DNA of 64,000 nucleotides from Vermamoeba vermiformis (lineage: Eukaryota > Tubulinea > Echinamoebida): contig JBEWZL010000121.1 in the NCBI GenBank assembly GCA_045837725.1, forward strand, positions 372,001-436,000, in the 5' to 3' direction. A program made the position numbers and the translations under genes. Of this stretch, positions 1 to 12,500 are shown piece by piece (positions within the stretch are counted from its first letter, which is position 1; each line of letters begins with the position of its first letter). The notes under the pieces were generated by a model. It was given only the letters and a program-made list of their open reading frames with translations, had not been told where the DNA came from and searched no databases.

Positions 1-273
1 AACATTCAGCCTGCGGAGTACTCAATGGACCTCGCTGTAGATGTCGCAAAGAATGAAGTGAAAATTGTGGAATTCAATCCGTTTGGCAGGCCGAATGGTC
101 TGGGTACAGGCACAGTGCTGTTCAACAACAAAGACGACACAGACCTGCAAGTCTTGTTCGGAGAGCGGCCCTTTGAGTGTCGCGTCGTTACCAAACCGAC
201 TTACCCTGACTTTGCTGCGTTGAATTTGCGCGGTGAGCTGAAGGATTGGTTGCTAGCAAATAAATTCTTTTAA
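1..273 (+). CDS. ATP-grasp-like protein, C-terminal part
   Basis: Open from the first base of the window to a TAA at 271-273, so only the last 90 residues are present. The stretch VKIVEFNPFG followed by a GTGTVLF strand and an LFGERPFECR segment resembles the end of ATP-grasp folds of the CDC123/R2K type, where the Glu and Asn of an E-x-NPF motif bind metal and phosphate. The remainder of the fold lies upstream of the window. It converges with the isocitrate dehydrogenase gene, with only 46 bp between stop codons. The family assignment rests on this one motif region; the substrate cannot be named. Confidence 0.55.
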   Translation, partial: NIQPAEYSMDLAVDVAKNEVKIVEFNPFGRPNGLGTGTVLFNNKDDTDLQVLFGERPFECRVVTKPTYPDFAALNLRGELKDWLLANKFF

Positions 274-319
274 TCAGTGTTTGTCCATCTTAATTCCGCA
301 AGTAAAAAGTTTATTATTT

Positions 320-2655
320 TTATTCTCCTTGGGCTTGACTGAAGCCTGGCTTGCCATCCAACAAGTAAAGATTTTCCATTTTGATGAAGTCAAATCCGGC
401 GTTGCGGATGCGCATCAACAAAGAAATGATTTGCGAGTGCTTGATAGGTGCGTTGTTTTGAGATTTGAATCGTAATCGCCAGTGATCAGTGCAGAATGTT
501 TCAGGGAAGCCATTGGGCCACACTTTGACACCTCTGTTGGTGATCAATGTCAACTTCATGCCGTCACCGTTCAGCTTTGAAATAGCGTTGCCCAAGTCTT
601 CAGGCGTGCCGTTCTTAGGACTCCAGTGCAAGAAGATATCGCAGCCGATAGTCTCTTTCTTGGCAGGCGGTAAGTCAGTCAGGGTCGGCTTCCAGTCGCG
701 CATGTTGGTGTCGCCCTTCGCGTAGTGCACGGGCTTGAGTTGCACGGGCTTCTTGCCCAATCGTTCGACAACAGCCTTCGTGAACTCGGTCGTGCTGACT
801 TTCTGCTTCGAAGTGCCCTCGCGGTAAATATCAGTCGTGTGCACTCCGTCTTCAATCGTCTTGAGCCACGCGTTGTGAATGTTCTCTGCGACTTCAGGCT
901 GACCAATGTGCGACAACATCATCACGGAGGACAGCAACAGACCGGAGGGGTTGGCAATGTTCTTGCCGGCAATTGGCGGGGCTGAGCCGTGAATAGCTTC
1001 GAACATGGCGCCACCGTCACCAACGTTGACTGAGCTGCCGAGGCCGACTGAGCCTGTCAACTGCGCAGCGACGTCAGACATGATGTCACCGTAGAGGTTG
1101 GGCATGACAATCACGTCAAAGATCTCGGGAGTGTCTGCGAGACGTGCGGCACCTAAATATAAAACACGTGTTAGGAGTGATGTTTGGAGCATTAAAAATC
1201 AGTCTAATTACCAATATCAACGATCCAACGGTCCTTTTGAATATCAGGGTATCGGGCACCAATTTCTTCGAACACTAAAATAAAAGATACATTAATACCA
1301 CCGTATGACGGAATAATTTTATTACGCTAGATCCGCCTCTCTGCATTTTTCTTAGCTTACCTTTAGCGAACAAGCCGTCGGTCATCTTCATAATATTGTC
1401 CTTAATAAAGCACGAAACTTTCTTTCTGCCGTGTCTGCGAGCGTATTCAAATGCGTACTGGATAATGCGCTCACATCCAGGTCTTGAAATCAACTTGAGG
1501 CATTGCACGACTTGATCTCTATACTCTGATTAGCACTACTATTTATATTTAATATGATCAACTTACGTTTGGTGATGTTCGATACCGGCGTAGAGATCCT
1601 CTTCGTTTTCTCTAACAATAACTACATCCATGTTGGGATGTCTAGTAGCGATGAAGGGAGAATAGACATTGCAAGGACGCACATTAGCGAACAAGCCTAA
1701 TGTCTTACGAATGGTCACGTTGAGTGATTTGTAACCACTGCCGATTGGTGTCGTGATCGGGCCTTTTAAAAGCACTAAAAGACAAAGAATATTTTAGTAA
1801 GGGTTAGCAATACCATTTTATTAATTAATTAATATCAGGGAATCATTTGGTTAATATTGCGATTTTTGGTAAATTTTTTCAGCGCGTGGATCTACTTTTC
1901 CAAAATTGTAACGGTCATATTTGTATGTGAACCTTTATAAAATTAACTATTTAACTCGTACCTCTCGTCTTTCGGATGGAGTCCCATGATTCAGGTGCAA
2001 TACCCGAGGATTGGCCCTATTAATTTAAATCAGCAAAGAGTCGCGCGATCTGATCGTGTCAAAGATTATTGCAGCGTTATCGAGACAATTTCAATGCATA
2101 TGCACGCACATCATGAAGTACTATTTTTGCGATGCTAAGCCTTAAATAAATTATTGGAAGAATTTGCAAAAATAAACCTCCGGATGTGAAAGTGAATTTA
2201 CTCCATAATAAACCGTCTTTTATCATATAAATGCCCGAATATGGTACTTACCGATAAGTAGACCTTCTCTCCTACATCAATATGTTCCCATTTAATTGCT
2301 GCGCCAGCACTTTCAAGGATTTCGATCGTCGAGTTCGTGATCTCAGGACCTAATATTTAAATTGTAAGAATTATGCAATGTTTAATAACCGTGCATATAA
2401 TAACCGAGGAAAAATAACTTACCAATTCCGTCACCCTTAGCAATAGTCACGGGGACCTATTCAAAATAAAGGCGCAAATTAGTTAACATTAGGCAAATAA
2501 ATTACTGAATTAATTGCTTATATTATGCTCGATATCAATTAGGTACGTACCTTCTCTTGACGAGCGAACAATGAAGTCGAAAACCCTCGTGCAGCTTGCT
2601 TTGTGGTTACAGATGCACCAGCTCTTCTGGCTAAAACGCGAATGTTAGACAACAT
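320..2655 (-). CDS. NADP-type isocitrate dehydrogenase, Thermus/alphaproteobacterial form, mitochondrial
   Basis: Converts isocitrate to 2-oxoglutarate. About 490 residues in roughly eight exons. The start at 2655 gives an Arg/Ala/Ser-rich presequence ([15 protein letters not shown]) typical of mitochondrial import. The core follows with [21 protein letters not shown], the phosphate/substrate segment [29 protein letters not shown], the metal-binding region [13 protein letters not shown] and the cofactor loop [20 protein letters not shown]. After the catalytic domain comes an extra C-terminal domain of about 140 residues, characteristic of the Thermus thermophilus and rickettsial enzyme and absent from ordinary mitochondrial NAD-IDH. 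Exon 1 ends at 2551 with a GTACGT donor. A TATA-like box lies about 90 bp upstream of the ATG. The family is clear; cofactor choice (NADP) is inferred from the subfamily. Confidence 0.88.
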
Positions 2656-2961
2656 TGTTGTGTCGTTTGGTTGATTAGAATAAATTGGGTAAATCGAATA
2701 ACAGCCGAAGAAAACACGCAGCGGTGGACGTGGCTTTGCATTTCCTTTTATAGAAAATTATCCTGATCGCGTGCTTCGTAACGGATTTTTCGTCGGTCGC
2801 TCCGATTTAAAAATGATATTTTAGATGAACGTAGCGTACCTTTAGGCGAGGGACAATTAAATTGACATGCCGGTAAACCCTCCGATCTCGATCGGACCCT
2901 TTTCCGTTACGATCCATTGCAACTCTTCGTCAGGACGTTGGCTTTTAATTCTTTCCATCGG
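2656..2961. other. Intergenic promoter region of isocitrate dehydrogenase
   Basis: Between the PARP stop codon and the isocitrate dehydrogenase start. Apart from the TATA-like box at 2744, I see no ORF, RNA or repeat in it. Confidence 0.5.
2744..2752 (-). promoter_or_regulatory. TATA-like box upstream of isocitrate dehydrogenase
   Basis: On the minus strand this reads TATAAAAGG followed by AAA, about 90 bp upstream of the ATG at 2655. The same word with the same flank occurs upstream of the two tandem GPI-protein genes (18651 and 20658), which supports a core-promoter role. Confidence 0.5.
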
Positions 2962-5861
2962 TTAAAAAGCGAATTGGTTGGCATAGTTGTAATTGTAGTA
3001 AATAATATACTCGGGATAGCTAGCAAATTGTCATTAGTAAGCTTCAAGCGAAAAATGAATCAGATGTAGCTTTCGTAAGGTGTGTAATGTAAATGTTTGT
3101 ATTAATATCAGCATAGCACGTTAATATTTAAAAATAATTTTTACCTTTGGTGATTATCGAAGATGCAATATATTTTGTTGACGCCATTGATTAGCGTGGA
3201 TGATACGCTGTCGTACATGCGATCTGTGCCGGGAATACTTGGCGGTACTCTTAAGCCACTGTAGCCCTATACATTACGCTATTAGTATAGCTATTAAAAT
3301 AATACTGAAACCACGTACATTGGTCACAGATCCGAGTGCAACACGACACAAAAACATTCTTGGTGTTTGACCGAATGATGCCTAATAAGTGCAAAAGTGT
3401 TAATATGGTACTTAAAGTGTCAATTTAGGCTATTATTACTCACAGTGACATAGCCCATGGAAACTGAACTTTGTTCCGCAAAATAAATTCCTGCTCCTAA
3501 AGCAGCAGAGTCAGTCCCGGTCAATTTCCAAATAAGGAAACGATTCACCGTACCAATGGCTCCATTCAAATTGGCGACTCTAAAGTCCAATCCATCCTTG
3601 GTGATAATAGGCATGTTGTTGGATGCAGTCCCGTGGAACAAGTACGTTTCTTTCGCGTTGTTGTTATTGCTCTTCGCTATTTCATCGCGCTTCAGATAGT
3701 ACCACTTCCATAGTCTAATGTCGTAGTATTAATAAACACGTAGGTAGCAATACCAGCTGAGTGAGATCTTACCGCTTGTTCTGGATGCGCTCAATCTTGG
3801 TGACAGTAACGTTCCCGTTGACGGCCATGGTGCTCATAAATCTGTCGCACACTGATTGGAACTCGTCGCTGTTTTGATCTAAGTTTACAATCTGCAACGG
3901 TTCTTCTTGATCCGACCAGTACGAGGGGAATTTCACTTGTTCTGTGATCTACAACGCCAATGATTAGCATTAATATATATCGTAATATTAAATTAAGTTT
4001 GTTGCACGATAGGTGTCTATTAAAAGCAGTACTTTGACGTGACTTACAATTTTCTTATCTTCAACGGGCTGTACGGCCTTGTTCTCAACTTCTACGATAG
4101 TTTCATTAATATTAATATGTAATGATTAATAGCAATACGTACTAGCTTCATTATGACTGACCACTGCCGGTTTGTCCTGCACCTCTTTTTTCTCGTCTTG
4201 TTTCTCTTTCTCTTCTTTTTCTTTCTGTTTCTTGGCCTGTTCTTCTTTCCACAACTGTTCAGCCAATCGTTGATCTTCTTCTTCGATCTTTTTCCTCGTC
4301 TCTTCCTCTTCAGCTTCGAATTCACGCTGCAACTCTCGTGCAAGATCCGAATCTGTTTTTTTCACAACGACTTTGTCCCCGTCATTTTGTTGCTCGTCAT
4401 TTGCAATATTTTCACTCGTCTTGGCGAGGCCTCTCTTAGCAGCCAATTCGTCTTCGAGTAACCGTTGAATGGCAATATCAACTGAACCTTTGCTCATGAT
4501 CAGTGCTTTCAAAATATCTCCGTCACTGGATTGTGGCATCAAAAGCTTCACACTGGCAATCTATAAGTGTGTTCATTAATAACGGTGTTAGCTGTGTAGC
4601 GTAGATAGATATTTTATACCTCTTTGGAAAAATCTCGATTTTCATGGTTGTCTTCTTTTTTGTTCTCAACGTGATTTTCTTCGTTATTCTTATTATCGTT
4701 GTTGCTATTATTCTTCGTCTCGAGTTCGTTTTCGGTCTTTTCGTTCAGATTTTTCAAGTTCTCAGCGAGCCTGTCAATTCTTTGACGTTTTCTTTTGTGA
4801 CGCGTGTCAGGTGATCCTTCGCCATCAGAATACTCATTGACGTCTTCATCTTCATCTCCTTCACTTGCATTATTATTGTTATTGGCCTCTTCATCCGTCG
4901 TTTCTTTCTTTCTGTGCTGTCGTTTTGACGGTGCTTTTCTTTTTCTGCCGGTCAATTTAACTTCTTCAACTTGCATCAGTTCAGTCTTATTATCATTGAC
5001 ATTGGCGTTTTCATTGGTTTCTTTGCTTTGGTCTTCATTAATATCGTTTTTGACTGGCTGCTCGTTGATTTTTTCGTCCTCATGCACACTCATTTCTTTT
5101 TCTTCTCGTGCATTGTTGTTCGAATCACTACGTTCATTTTGTTTGTTTTTCTGCGAATCATTGTCTATTGTTTTGTCGACTGAGTTCTCGTGCTCGACTT
5201 CTCGCTCGATGACGTTTGTATTGTTATTGTTGGTGTTGATCTTGTTCCGAACGCTATCTTGAATATCACGCTGCATGTACGAACTTAAATTGCTGCTGTT
5301 TTTTCTGCTTTGCGATTGACTATCACCAATGCAATCGATCAGAATGTCCAGATCTGACACCGCGAGTGTTTGTTCGAAATCCGTTGTGACTGGCTGCGAG
5401 TTGTCTTCAGGGTCAGGAAAATGCAATCTAAATTTGCCTTTTTCTTCGTGTTTAGTGCATAACAAGGAAATAATGTCGCCTTCTTTCAGCGGATAAGTTT
5501 CACCGCGTTTAGTGACCGTTTTTTCTTTGGATCCTCGATTGGTAATTGACGACGGATTTAAGCCCAGCTGAATTTGAAATAATTAATAAAAATTTTGCAG
5601 TGTGTAACAGCAGGTTATTAATTAATAATTTTAAATTTTCTAGGTATTGGTCCCGATCTGGATCCGTGATAGACTTACTTGTTTCATCACTAAATTATTT
5701 TCCTCGTTGTATTTAATTTCAACTTGTTGTCTGCTGATTCTTTTCTCTTCTTCCATGTTGATATCGGTTCTGCCCAAGATCAAAGGCTTCTCTCGGTCGA
5801 TCCAGAAGCGATCAAACGCTTCGTCATCGATAAATATGACATAGGGTTTTCTGTTGTCCAT
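2962..5861 (-). CDS. FHA - UBA/CUE - PARP catalytic domain protein
   Basis: Probable nuclear ADP-ribosyltransferase of about 780 residues in about ten exons. The N-terminus is a PNK/aprataxin-type FHA domain (residues about 1-120: PLILGRTDI, RISRQQVEIKY, GLNPSSI), which in that class binds phosphothreonine on XRCC-type repair partners. A long acidic, Asn/Glu/Lys-rich linker with KRKAPSKRQHRKK-like basic patches follows. Next is a UBA/CUE-like helix bundle (SDGDILKALIMSKGSVDIAI) and a Glu/Lys coiled coil. The C-terminus is the PARP fold: YLFHGT (His), GAGIYFAEQSSVSMGY (Tyr), MYDSV, IYCIFDNHQ and PEYIIYYN. The Glu in PEY matches the third residue of the H-Y-E triad, so poly- rather than mono-ADP-ribosylation is possible. 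The last exon, reached by an intron of about 115 bp after the DNHQ codons, supplies PEYII and the stop at 2962. It diverges from the oxygenase gene. Confidence 0.85.
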
Positions 5862-6145
5862 CGTCGTAAGATAAGTTGGTTAGCGAAATAAACGCGCGAA
5901 AAGACCAAGATAACTAGACACGTGATTTTTTTTCGTTCAGAGAATCAAGTTGCGAGCCCAAAGCCAATATTCTTGATTTGTTAAATATAAGACTACAAGA
6001 GGAGGTAGTGAATCCAAGGTGAGCTAAATCGAGTGCATAAAGAGTTCTCTTTCAAAATAAGGAAGTTGTTAAATTTCCAAGATTGACGCGAGTAAAGCAG
6101 TAGACCACGTAATTTAATATTAATTCATAATTAATTACAGGAGAA

Positions 6146-7582
6146 ATGTCGGACACATTGCGATTGAAATTACGAATTGCAGAAAATAGAGTAAAATTCA
6201 TTTCCCTGCCCCAAAAAACTGTGGAAAGCCTTCAACGCTGCGTAAAAAATCTAGTAAATGACGTAGATCAAAATTCTTGCATTGTTCTTCAAGAAGGAGA
6301 AAGCTGGTTCAGTGTGGATTCGGATGCAGATGTCTCTTGCTTGAAAAGTGACGAAGTTCTCACTATTGCTCGGCCATCAATGAACATTAAGACTTTACCA
6401 TTACACGAGCATCGCCACCAAGAGTCGGAATCACCTATGGATGTCTGCTTGCAAGTTGAAATTCAAAAGCTAGATCGACCTCGAGTTAAATACCCTCAGT
6501 ACGATGAGATCAAGACGTACAAGACCTCTGAACTGCATAATATGACTCAAAATCAGAGAAAAGAATTTATGGAGACACTACGAAGACATGGTTACATTTA
6601 TTTGGAGTTGGCTTCAGATGAGCTCGCGCAAGTTCAAAAGTGCGCTAAAGAAAGCAGCGAATTCTTCGAAATGCCAGTTGATTATAAGAGCCAATTTACT
6701 ATCGAAGGCAATCGAAGGACTTGGGGCTACAAATGGTTGCCTTCCTTGCGAAAAGAATACGTCAAAGTAAGATCTAAGCATTTCTTTCTCCAAATTAATA
6801 CTAATATATTAGTATAGGTACGTAAAACCACGCATCAAAAATGGCATTCAGAGGTCTACAAACAAACATGTTACGAGACCTACGACAAAATGAATGCGCT
6901 GTCAGTCCGTTGCATGCGCATGATCTGCGAGTACTTGGGCCTCAACGAAGAGTCATTCACGCAATTAGTGCGCAATGAACCTCCTTACGCCGTACATTAC
7001 GAATATGCCACTAGTTTCTTAGAAATCTTCCATTACTTGGACAACCAACAAGATTGCGATGTCGTGCCTTGTCCCGATCACGGTACGCTACAATAACACT
7101 TATGACTCCTTTATTAATACGCATTATATAGTGGATGTCGGTCTCATTACGTTGATACCTCGTGCATCGACAGCAGGTCTAGAGATGTACGATTGGATGA
7201 CCGGTGATTGGCACCCTGTCGAACGTGACAGGGCCTCAAATCAATGCGTGTTATTGGTCGGTGAAACTCTTTCACGATTGTCGAACAAGTACTTCTCTCC
7301 TACTATTCACCGTGTAGCCGTAAGTCCTTCCTATTGTTCCATAGTCCCTATTGACTGACCGTTGGCACAACTAAGTTGGAAAAACAGTCTGCGGATCGCA
7401 ACTCGATGATTTACGAAATTCTGCCCTACCCATTCTACACAATAGACTGCAATGAACTCAATACTAATGTTGTGGGGCCTGTGCGCGACGACTGTTCGAC
7501 CACTCTGCGAAGTTACGAGTACATTCAAGAAATCAGCAACGGTCGTATTTCTGTGAACAAGGAATATCCTGCAATGAAATAA
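6146..7582 (+). CDS. 2-oxoglutarate/Fe(II)-dependent dioxygenase, isopenicillin-N-synthase-like
   Basis: Soluble non-haem iron oxygenase of about 400 residues in four exons. A divergent N-terminal part of about 110 residues precedes the DIOX_N-like region (TQNQRKEFMETLRRHGYIYLE). The double-stranded beta-helix core carries the HxD motif as HVD in PDHVDVGLITLIPRA; its Val codon is split by the intron that starts at 7083. The distal metal His is in SPTIHRV, and the 2-oxoglutarate R-x-S signature is RNS a few residues later. All three metal ligands and the cosubstrate Arg are therefore present and an active enzyme is expected. The substrate is unknown. The stop codon lies 20 bp from that of the convergent P450, so the transcripts probably overlap at their 3' ends. 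Confidence 0.85.
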
Positions 7583-7602
7583 GTACTTTTAAATCACAGT
7601 AT

Positions 7603-9462
7603 TTACACAGTAGCCAGAGTGATTTTGACTTCTTGCGGGGTATTGAAGCTCGGATGATTGTTGGTCGATGGTTTGAATGCCGTGACCGAGTCAGCTTTGA
7701 AGTGTTGCAAGAAAGTCGCAAAGAAAACGATTTGCTCAACTAACGAGAATTGATTGCCAAGGCTGCCATCGTAAGAAAAATTAGAATCGAAATAATGATG
7801 AAAGAAATATTAGTGCAGCATACCATGCTCGTGACTTGAGTGAGAAAGGCAGGTATGAAAATGGCACGGTAGGCTTGTCAAATCGACTCGGATTGAATTC
7901 TTCGGGGTTTTCCCACAGTTCAGGAGAGTGATGAATGGCGTAGATACTAACACCAACTCTGACCTAATTCCATACTGTTACATCCATCCGTCCAATGACT
8001 AAGGATACACTTACGCCTTTAGGAATTATCTTGCCTTCGTATTCTACATCTCTTTCAGCATGCGCGGTAGTTGTCATCGCCAAAGGAGGTTGCATGCGCA
8101 AGTTTTCTTTGATCACGTTGTTCAAGTAATGCAGTTCTTTCATCGACTCAGCGGTGATTGGCTTGTTGCCCAACACTCTCTTGACTTCTTCAATTGCTCT
8201 ATCTTGGACCGTTTTGTTCTGTGCCATGTGATAGAGCAACCAAGTCAGCGCTGTGGCCGTCGTTTCGTGGCCTGCGATGAACAAAACAAAGGCGTTTGCA
8301 ATAACCTACGTTAGATTATGAGTCTATATTCCAAGAATATTTTTAAATGGCTTACCTCGTCTTCATTCCACTTAGGGTCGTGAGCGTTCAGCATGACGTT
8401 GATCAAATCAAATTTTCCTTCTGTGCTTTTGTTATTTTGTCGATCCTATATAGTGGGTCGTTAGAAGAGTGTAACAAATAGATACGCAATGCTTACTTTT
8501 AGGTTTTCGACAATAAAATTTTGAATGGTGTCAATGCTGGCGTACAGTTCCGTGAGAAAAGGTTTGCCAGTAATTTTCTCGAGCTGTCAGATAGATGGTG
8601 TCAATAATGACATTGGATGGATATTGAGGTCCACTTACAATGGCTTTGACAACGGTGGATGGCTTCTGACCAACTTGCAACATGAAATTGATGGCTTCGA
8701 GCTCTTTCTCGGCCTTGCCTTGCATGGCATTGAACGAGCGACTAAGGACTGTTGTTCCGAGCACGTCCAATGTGAAAAGTGGCAACCAGTGAAGAAGGTC
8801 AACGGAGTCTTTGTGGACAAGTGGCTTCCAAAGTTGCATCAGTTCGAGAGAGAGCTGGTGGAATTGTGGGACCCATTGTCTGACAGCGTCAAAGTGGAAC
8901 GGTGGTGACAAAACATTTCGATATTGTCTAAAGCATGTTAGTATTTTTGAGTTAATAAGTTTGATGTCTTTACCTCCATTGCTCGCCATTTGCAAACAAG
9001 ATGTTGGTGCCCATTGCTGCAACCTTTACTGCTCCTTGTCTCCGCGGCTCCTTCGGAAAATTGTCCGTATTCGATAAAAATAACTGAGATACAGCATTAG
9101 AACGCAATATCAGACTATCAGCTCCTTACCTTTGCTGTGTCAGGATGAGTGGCAACAACGGAATTGAATAGCATAGTTCTAACTGAGACTAACTTCTCGT
9201 TGCGGAGAGCAGTCACCATTTTATGCATATCACTACGTTGGAAAATGTGTTGCCATAATGACAGGCCTTTGAATTGATCTATCGGAGCCTTTCTAGATCT
9301 GATCAAGATGATCAAAACGAGAACCAAACCTACTATTAACCACATGTTGTGCTTGTGCTTGATCTTGTAGTGAAAATGATTGCTTTTATTCATCTCCCAC
9401 GGTATTTTTAGCTCCGATATTTTCGCCGAGGCGCTCCGCGGCGCTCCGTGTTGCAAGGTCAC
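7603..9462 (-). CDS. Cytochrome P450, microsomal type
   Basis: Membrane-anchored haem monooxygenase of about 470-500 residues in about nine exons. A signal anchor (MWLIVGLVLVLIILI) follows a basic leader; translation could start at 9462 or at the downstream MNKSNH at about 9391. Landmarks are WRQYRNVLSPPF (C helix), the I-helix oxygen-binding motif AGHETTATAL, the ExxR motif ENLRM, the PERF-region equivalent FNPSRF, and the haem-thiolate loop FSLKSRACLG. The last differs from the usual FxxGxRxCxG by Lys in place of the first Gly. The ligand Cys codon is split by an intron (7763-7823: TG before, C after). The protein ends soon after the L helix, as expected. Substrate unknown. Confidence 0.88.
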
Positions 9463-9542
9463 GCGACCTGGCGAGAGAATTGTGTGAATTGATTGAGTTT
9501 ATTCGCTGTACAGTATTTTATATAATGACATAGTTACATTGT

Positions 9543-12500
9543 TTACAGTGAGTTAGCGTTGAAGCCCAAACCACGACCACGCGGTCTAATGACAGGTTGG
9601 ATCGGCTCTTCAATGCCTTGCTTCTGTGAGCCTAAGCCACCACCGACCCAGCCCATACGCATCAACATGATGTGACCGAGGTTGGACTCGGGGATGGGCA
9701 TCGAGTTGCCAACAAGAACACGGGCTGCAAAAAAACAAAGTTAGATCCGGTTTTGCAAAGGTAAAAAGGTTTGAAGTTCTACGTACTATGCATGTCCTTT
9801 CGGGTATTGACTTTCGTTCTGGGGCCTTGACCGCTACGACCGTAACGAGCTTCTCCGTTGCGACGAGTGATTTCTTCTTCTTCAGGGAAGAATCGGTTCA
9901 AGAATTTCTTAAAGTCTTCCTCGGTGCGCATGCGAGTGTGATCTGTCTTGTGCACGACAGCGTATCTGCGCTTGCCTGAACCTGCCATAGAGGCCCTGAG
10001 GTTGTAGAACTTGGCAAGTTTGGCCAACTGCATCAATTGGAACTTGTTCATGTTGGACACAGATTTACTGTGAAAAAGTTAGATCCGTGTTCAAGATCGA
10101 GTTTTAGAGGCTTGCTTACGTTTCCATAGTCTCGTCCTTGATGAATTCAACCATAATCTGACTCCAGTACTCGATGTCATTGCGAGTAAGTCTTCTCTTT
10201 TTGTTTCCTTTCTTGTACAGCTTGTTGAGCTTCTTGATCTTCTTCTTGGAGACTTTGACTCCCGGTTGATTGTTGCGAGCCAGTTTGCGTTGCTTAGCGC
10301 TCATTGGCTTCTCTTGGCTCCTGTTGTTAGGAGAAGGCTTCTCCTCGTCAGGGAAGCCAATACCATCACGTGGCATTCGCTTGCCTTTCGGTGACGGAGT
10401 GAACTGACGTTGGTCTTTAGGACTGTAGTTCGAGTTGAGAATACGCTCAAATTGCTCGTCCTCTTCACTCGACTCCTCGTCACTGCTAATAAGTCAGTAC
10501 GAGTAAGCGCAAAACACTTGTCGTGTCTACGTACTCGATGTCCTCCATGTCCAAGAACTCTTCTTCGCTGAGTTCAGAGTCTTCGGACTCACTGCCTGCT
10601 GGGCGACGGTTACGACGGCGGGCTTGTCGCTTCAACTCGTCTTCTTGGGCCCAGTAGAGCATCAAAGATTGCTACACGAATGTCAGATTAAATGTGTCAC
10701 AAATGATTGTGCGCGTACCTCTTTCTTGGAGAGACCAGAGTCACGATCAAAGACGTACTGCACGGGCATGTCTTCTTCGCTTTCGCCCTCCTCGTCCTCT
10801 TCATCTTCCTCGTCGTAGTCGTCTTCTTCGATCAAGTCCGCGACGTCAATATCGCTGAGGTCATCTTCTTCGTCTTCTTCATCGTCCTCTTCAATGTCCT
10901 CGTCAATCACAATGTCGTCTTCGTCTTCATCGCTCTCTGACTCTTCGCCAACCCATTCGAACTGAATTTCTTCCTCTTCAACGGGTTCAACCTTCTTGTT
11001 GCCTTTCTTGTTTTGGTTCTTGGCCGGTTGTTTAGGCGTGTTATTGTTGCTGGTGGCAGGAGTAGTCGAAGTGACAATCTTAATTTCAGTGACTTGTTCG
11101 TAGCGGTACTCGGGCAGCTTCTCCTTGAGCACCGGTGCTTTGTCCTTGAACTCTTCCATATTTACATCAGGCTTCTCTTTCTTTTCTTCGACAACTGTCA
11201 CTGTTTCAGTCTTGACCTCTTCATTGCTGTTCTTGCTAATTGAAAATGTTTCAACTTTCTGAATGATCGTGTCAGTGTTGACAGGGGTCATTGTTGAGGT
11301 AGTGGTCATAGTGACAGTAGTGACAGAAGGGTCCATGGCTGGTTCTAAGAAGCTAGCGGGGTCTTTGGCTCGTACGAACGAAGTGTTTGCCAACATTTTG
11401 AGGTACTTGTTGCGCAGCTTATCGGCGTTGGACAAGACAGTCTCGGGTACCTGGTAATAGTCCTCTTGTGCGTAGTACTCGCGATCAGTGCCCAAATAAG
11501 CATCGAGCGAGGGTCGTTCGTCCTCAAAGTCCGCAGGCTCGACGAATCGATTGTTTTGTTTGTTCACCACTGCATGCACGAGATTTTGTCTCTTTTTGGC
11601 TTTCTTCTCGCGTCTCTTTCGGACTAAATTAAGAAAAAAAGTTAATTAGCCACGTGATTTGGCGTAATAATGTTGCGATTCGGACTTACTTTTTTTAGAT
11701 AAATTAAACTTGCTGACTTGGTTCTTGATCTGCTTCTCCTCGTCACTTTCATCGCTTTCTTCATCCTCTTCTTCATTTCCAATAATTTCTTCGTCATATT
11801 GACGCAGCACGTTGAAATTCTCGTCGGCTGTAAGTCCTTTCATCGAGTCATGAAACGAACCAAGATCTTCATCAGAGCTTATGTTCTAATTATATGATCG
11901 TAATTAATAACTACGCCTTCAGTATCATAGGAAGATAAGATATTACCATAGCATAATCAGCAACAACGTCGCTGTCGATGCTGCCGGAGTCAGATTCGCT
12001 CTCGCTTTCAGATTGTTGGCGTTGATTAAATGGTCTACGAGAGGCTATTTATAGAACAATATTCGCGTTAGATAATCAATATTTGATCGCATCTGAAGTG
12101 AAAAACTCACGTGACTCCTTTTGCCGTTTTCGTTGGTTAACTCGCATCATATTGGCGAGCAATTCTTGTTCCTCAAGGAACTTCATTCGGAAATAGGCGT
12201 CTGAAAGTCGTAATTAATTTTTTGCAATTCGAAAAAATAATTTCTATTATTTTTAGCAAGATCAGCAGAAAACAAAAAAAGACTCGTTGAAGCTTGATTA
12301 ACGACTACACTAAAATTATCGATAAATAGGGTGTACCTTCACGCATGAAAGATCGTCCGGTAGGTGATGCTCCATCCAAGTTTCTTGTTCGTTCGTTTGG
12401 TAACGAAGATCTGCGTTGTCTTTGGTTGTTATTTCCACCGCGGCCTTTACCAGTGCTATTAGGAGCTTGGCCTTTCTTGCCCTTCTTTCCTTTAGTATTG

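Noticed and set aside
4804-5262. Long plus-strand ORF rich in Ser and Leu
   Set aside because: It is the antisense shadow of the acidic Asn/Glu-rich linker of the FHA-PARP gene.
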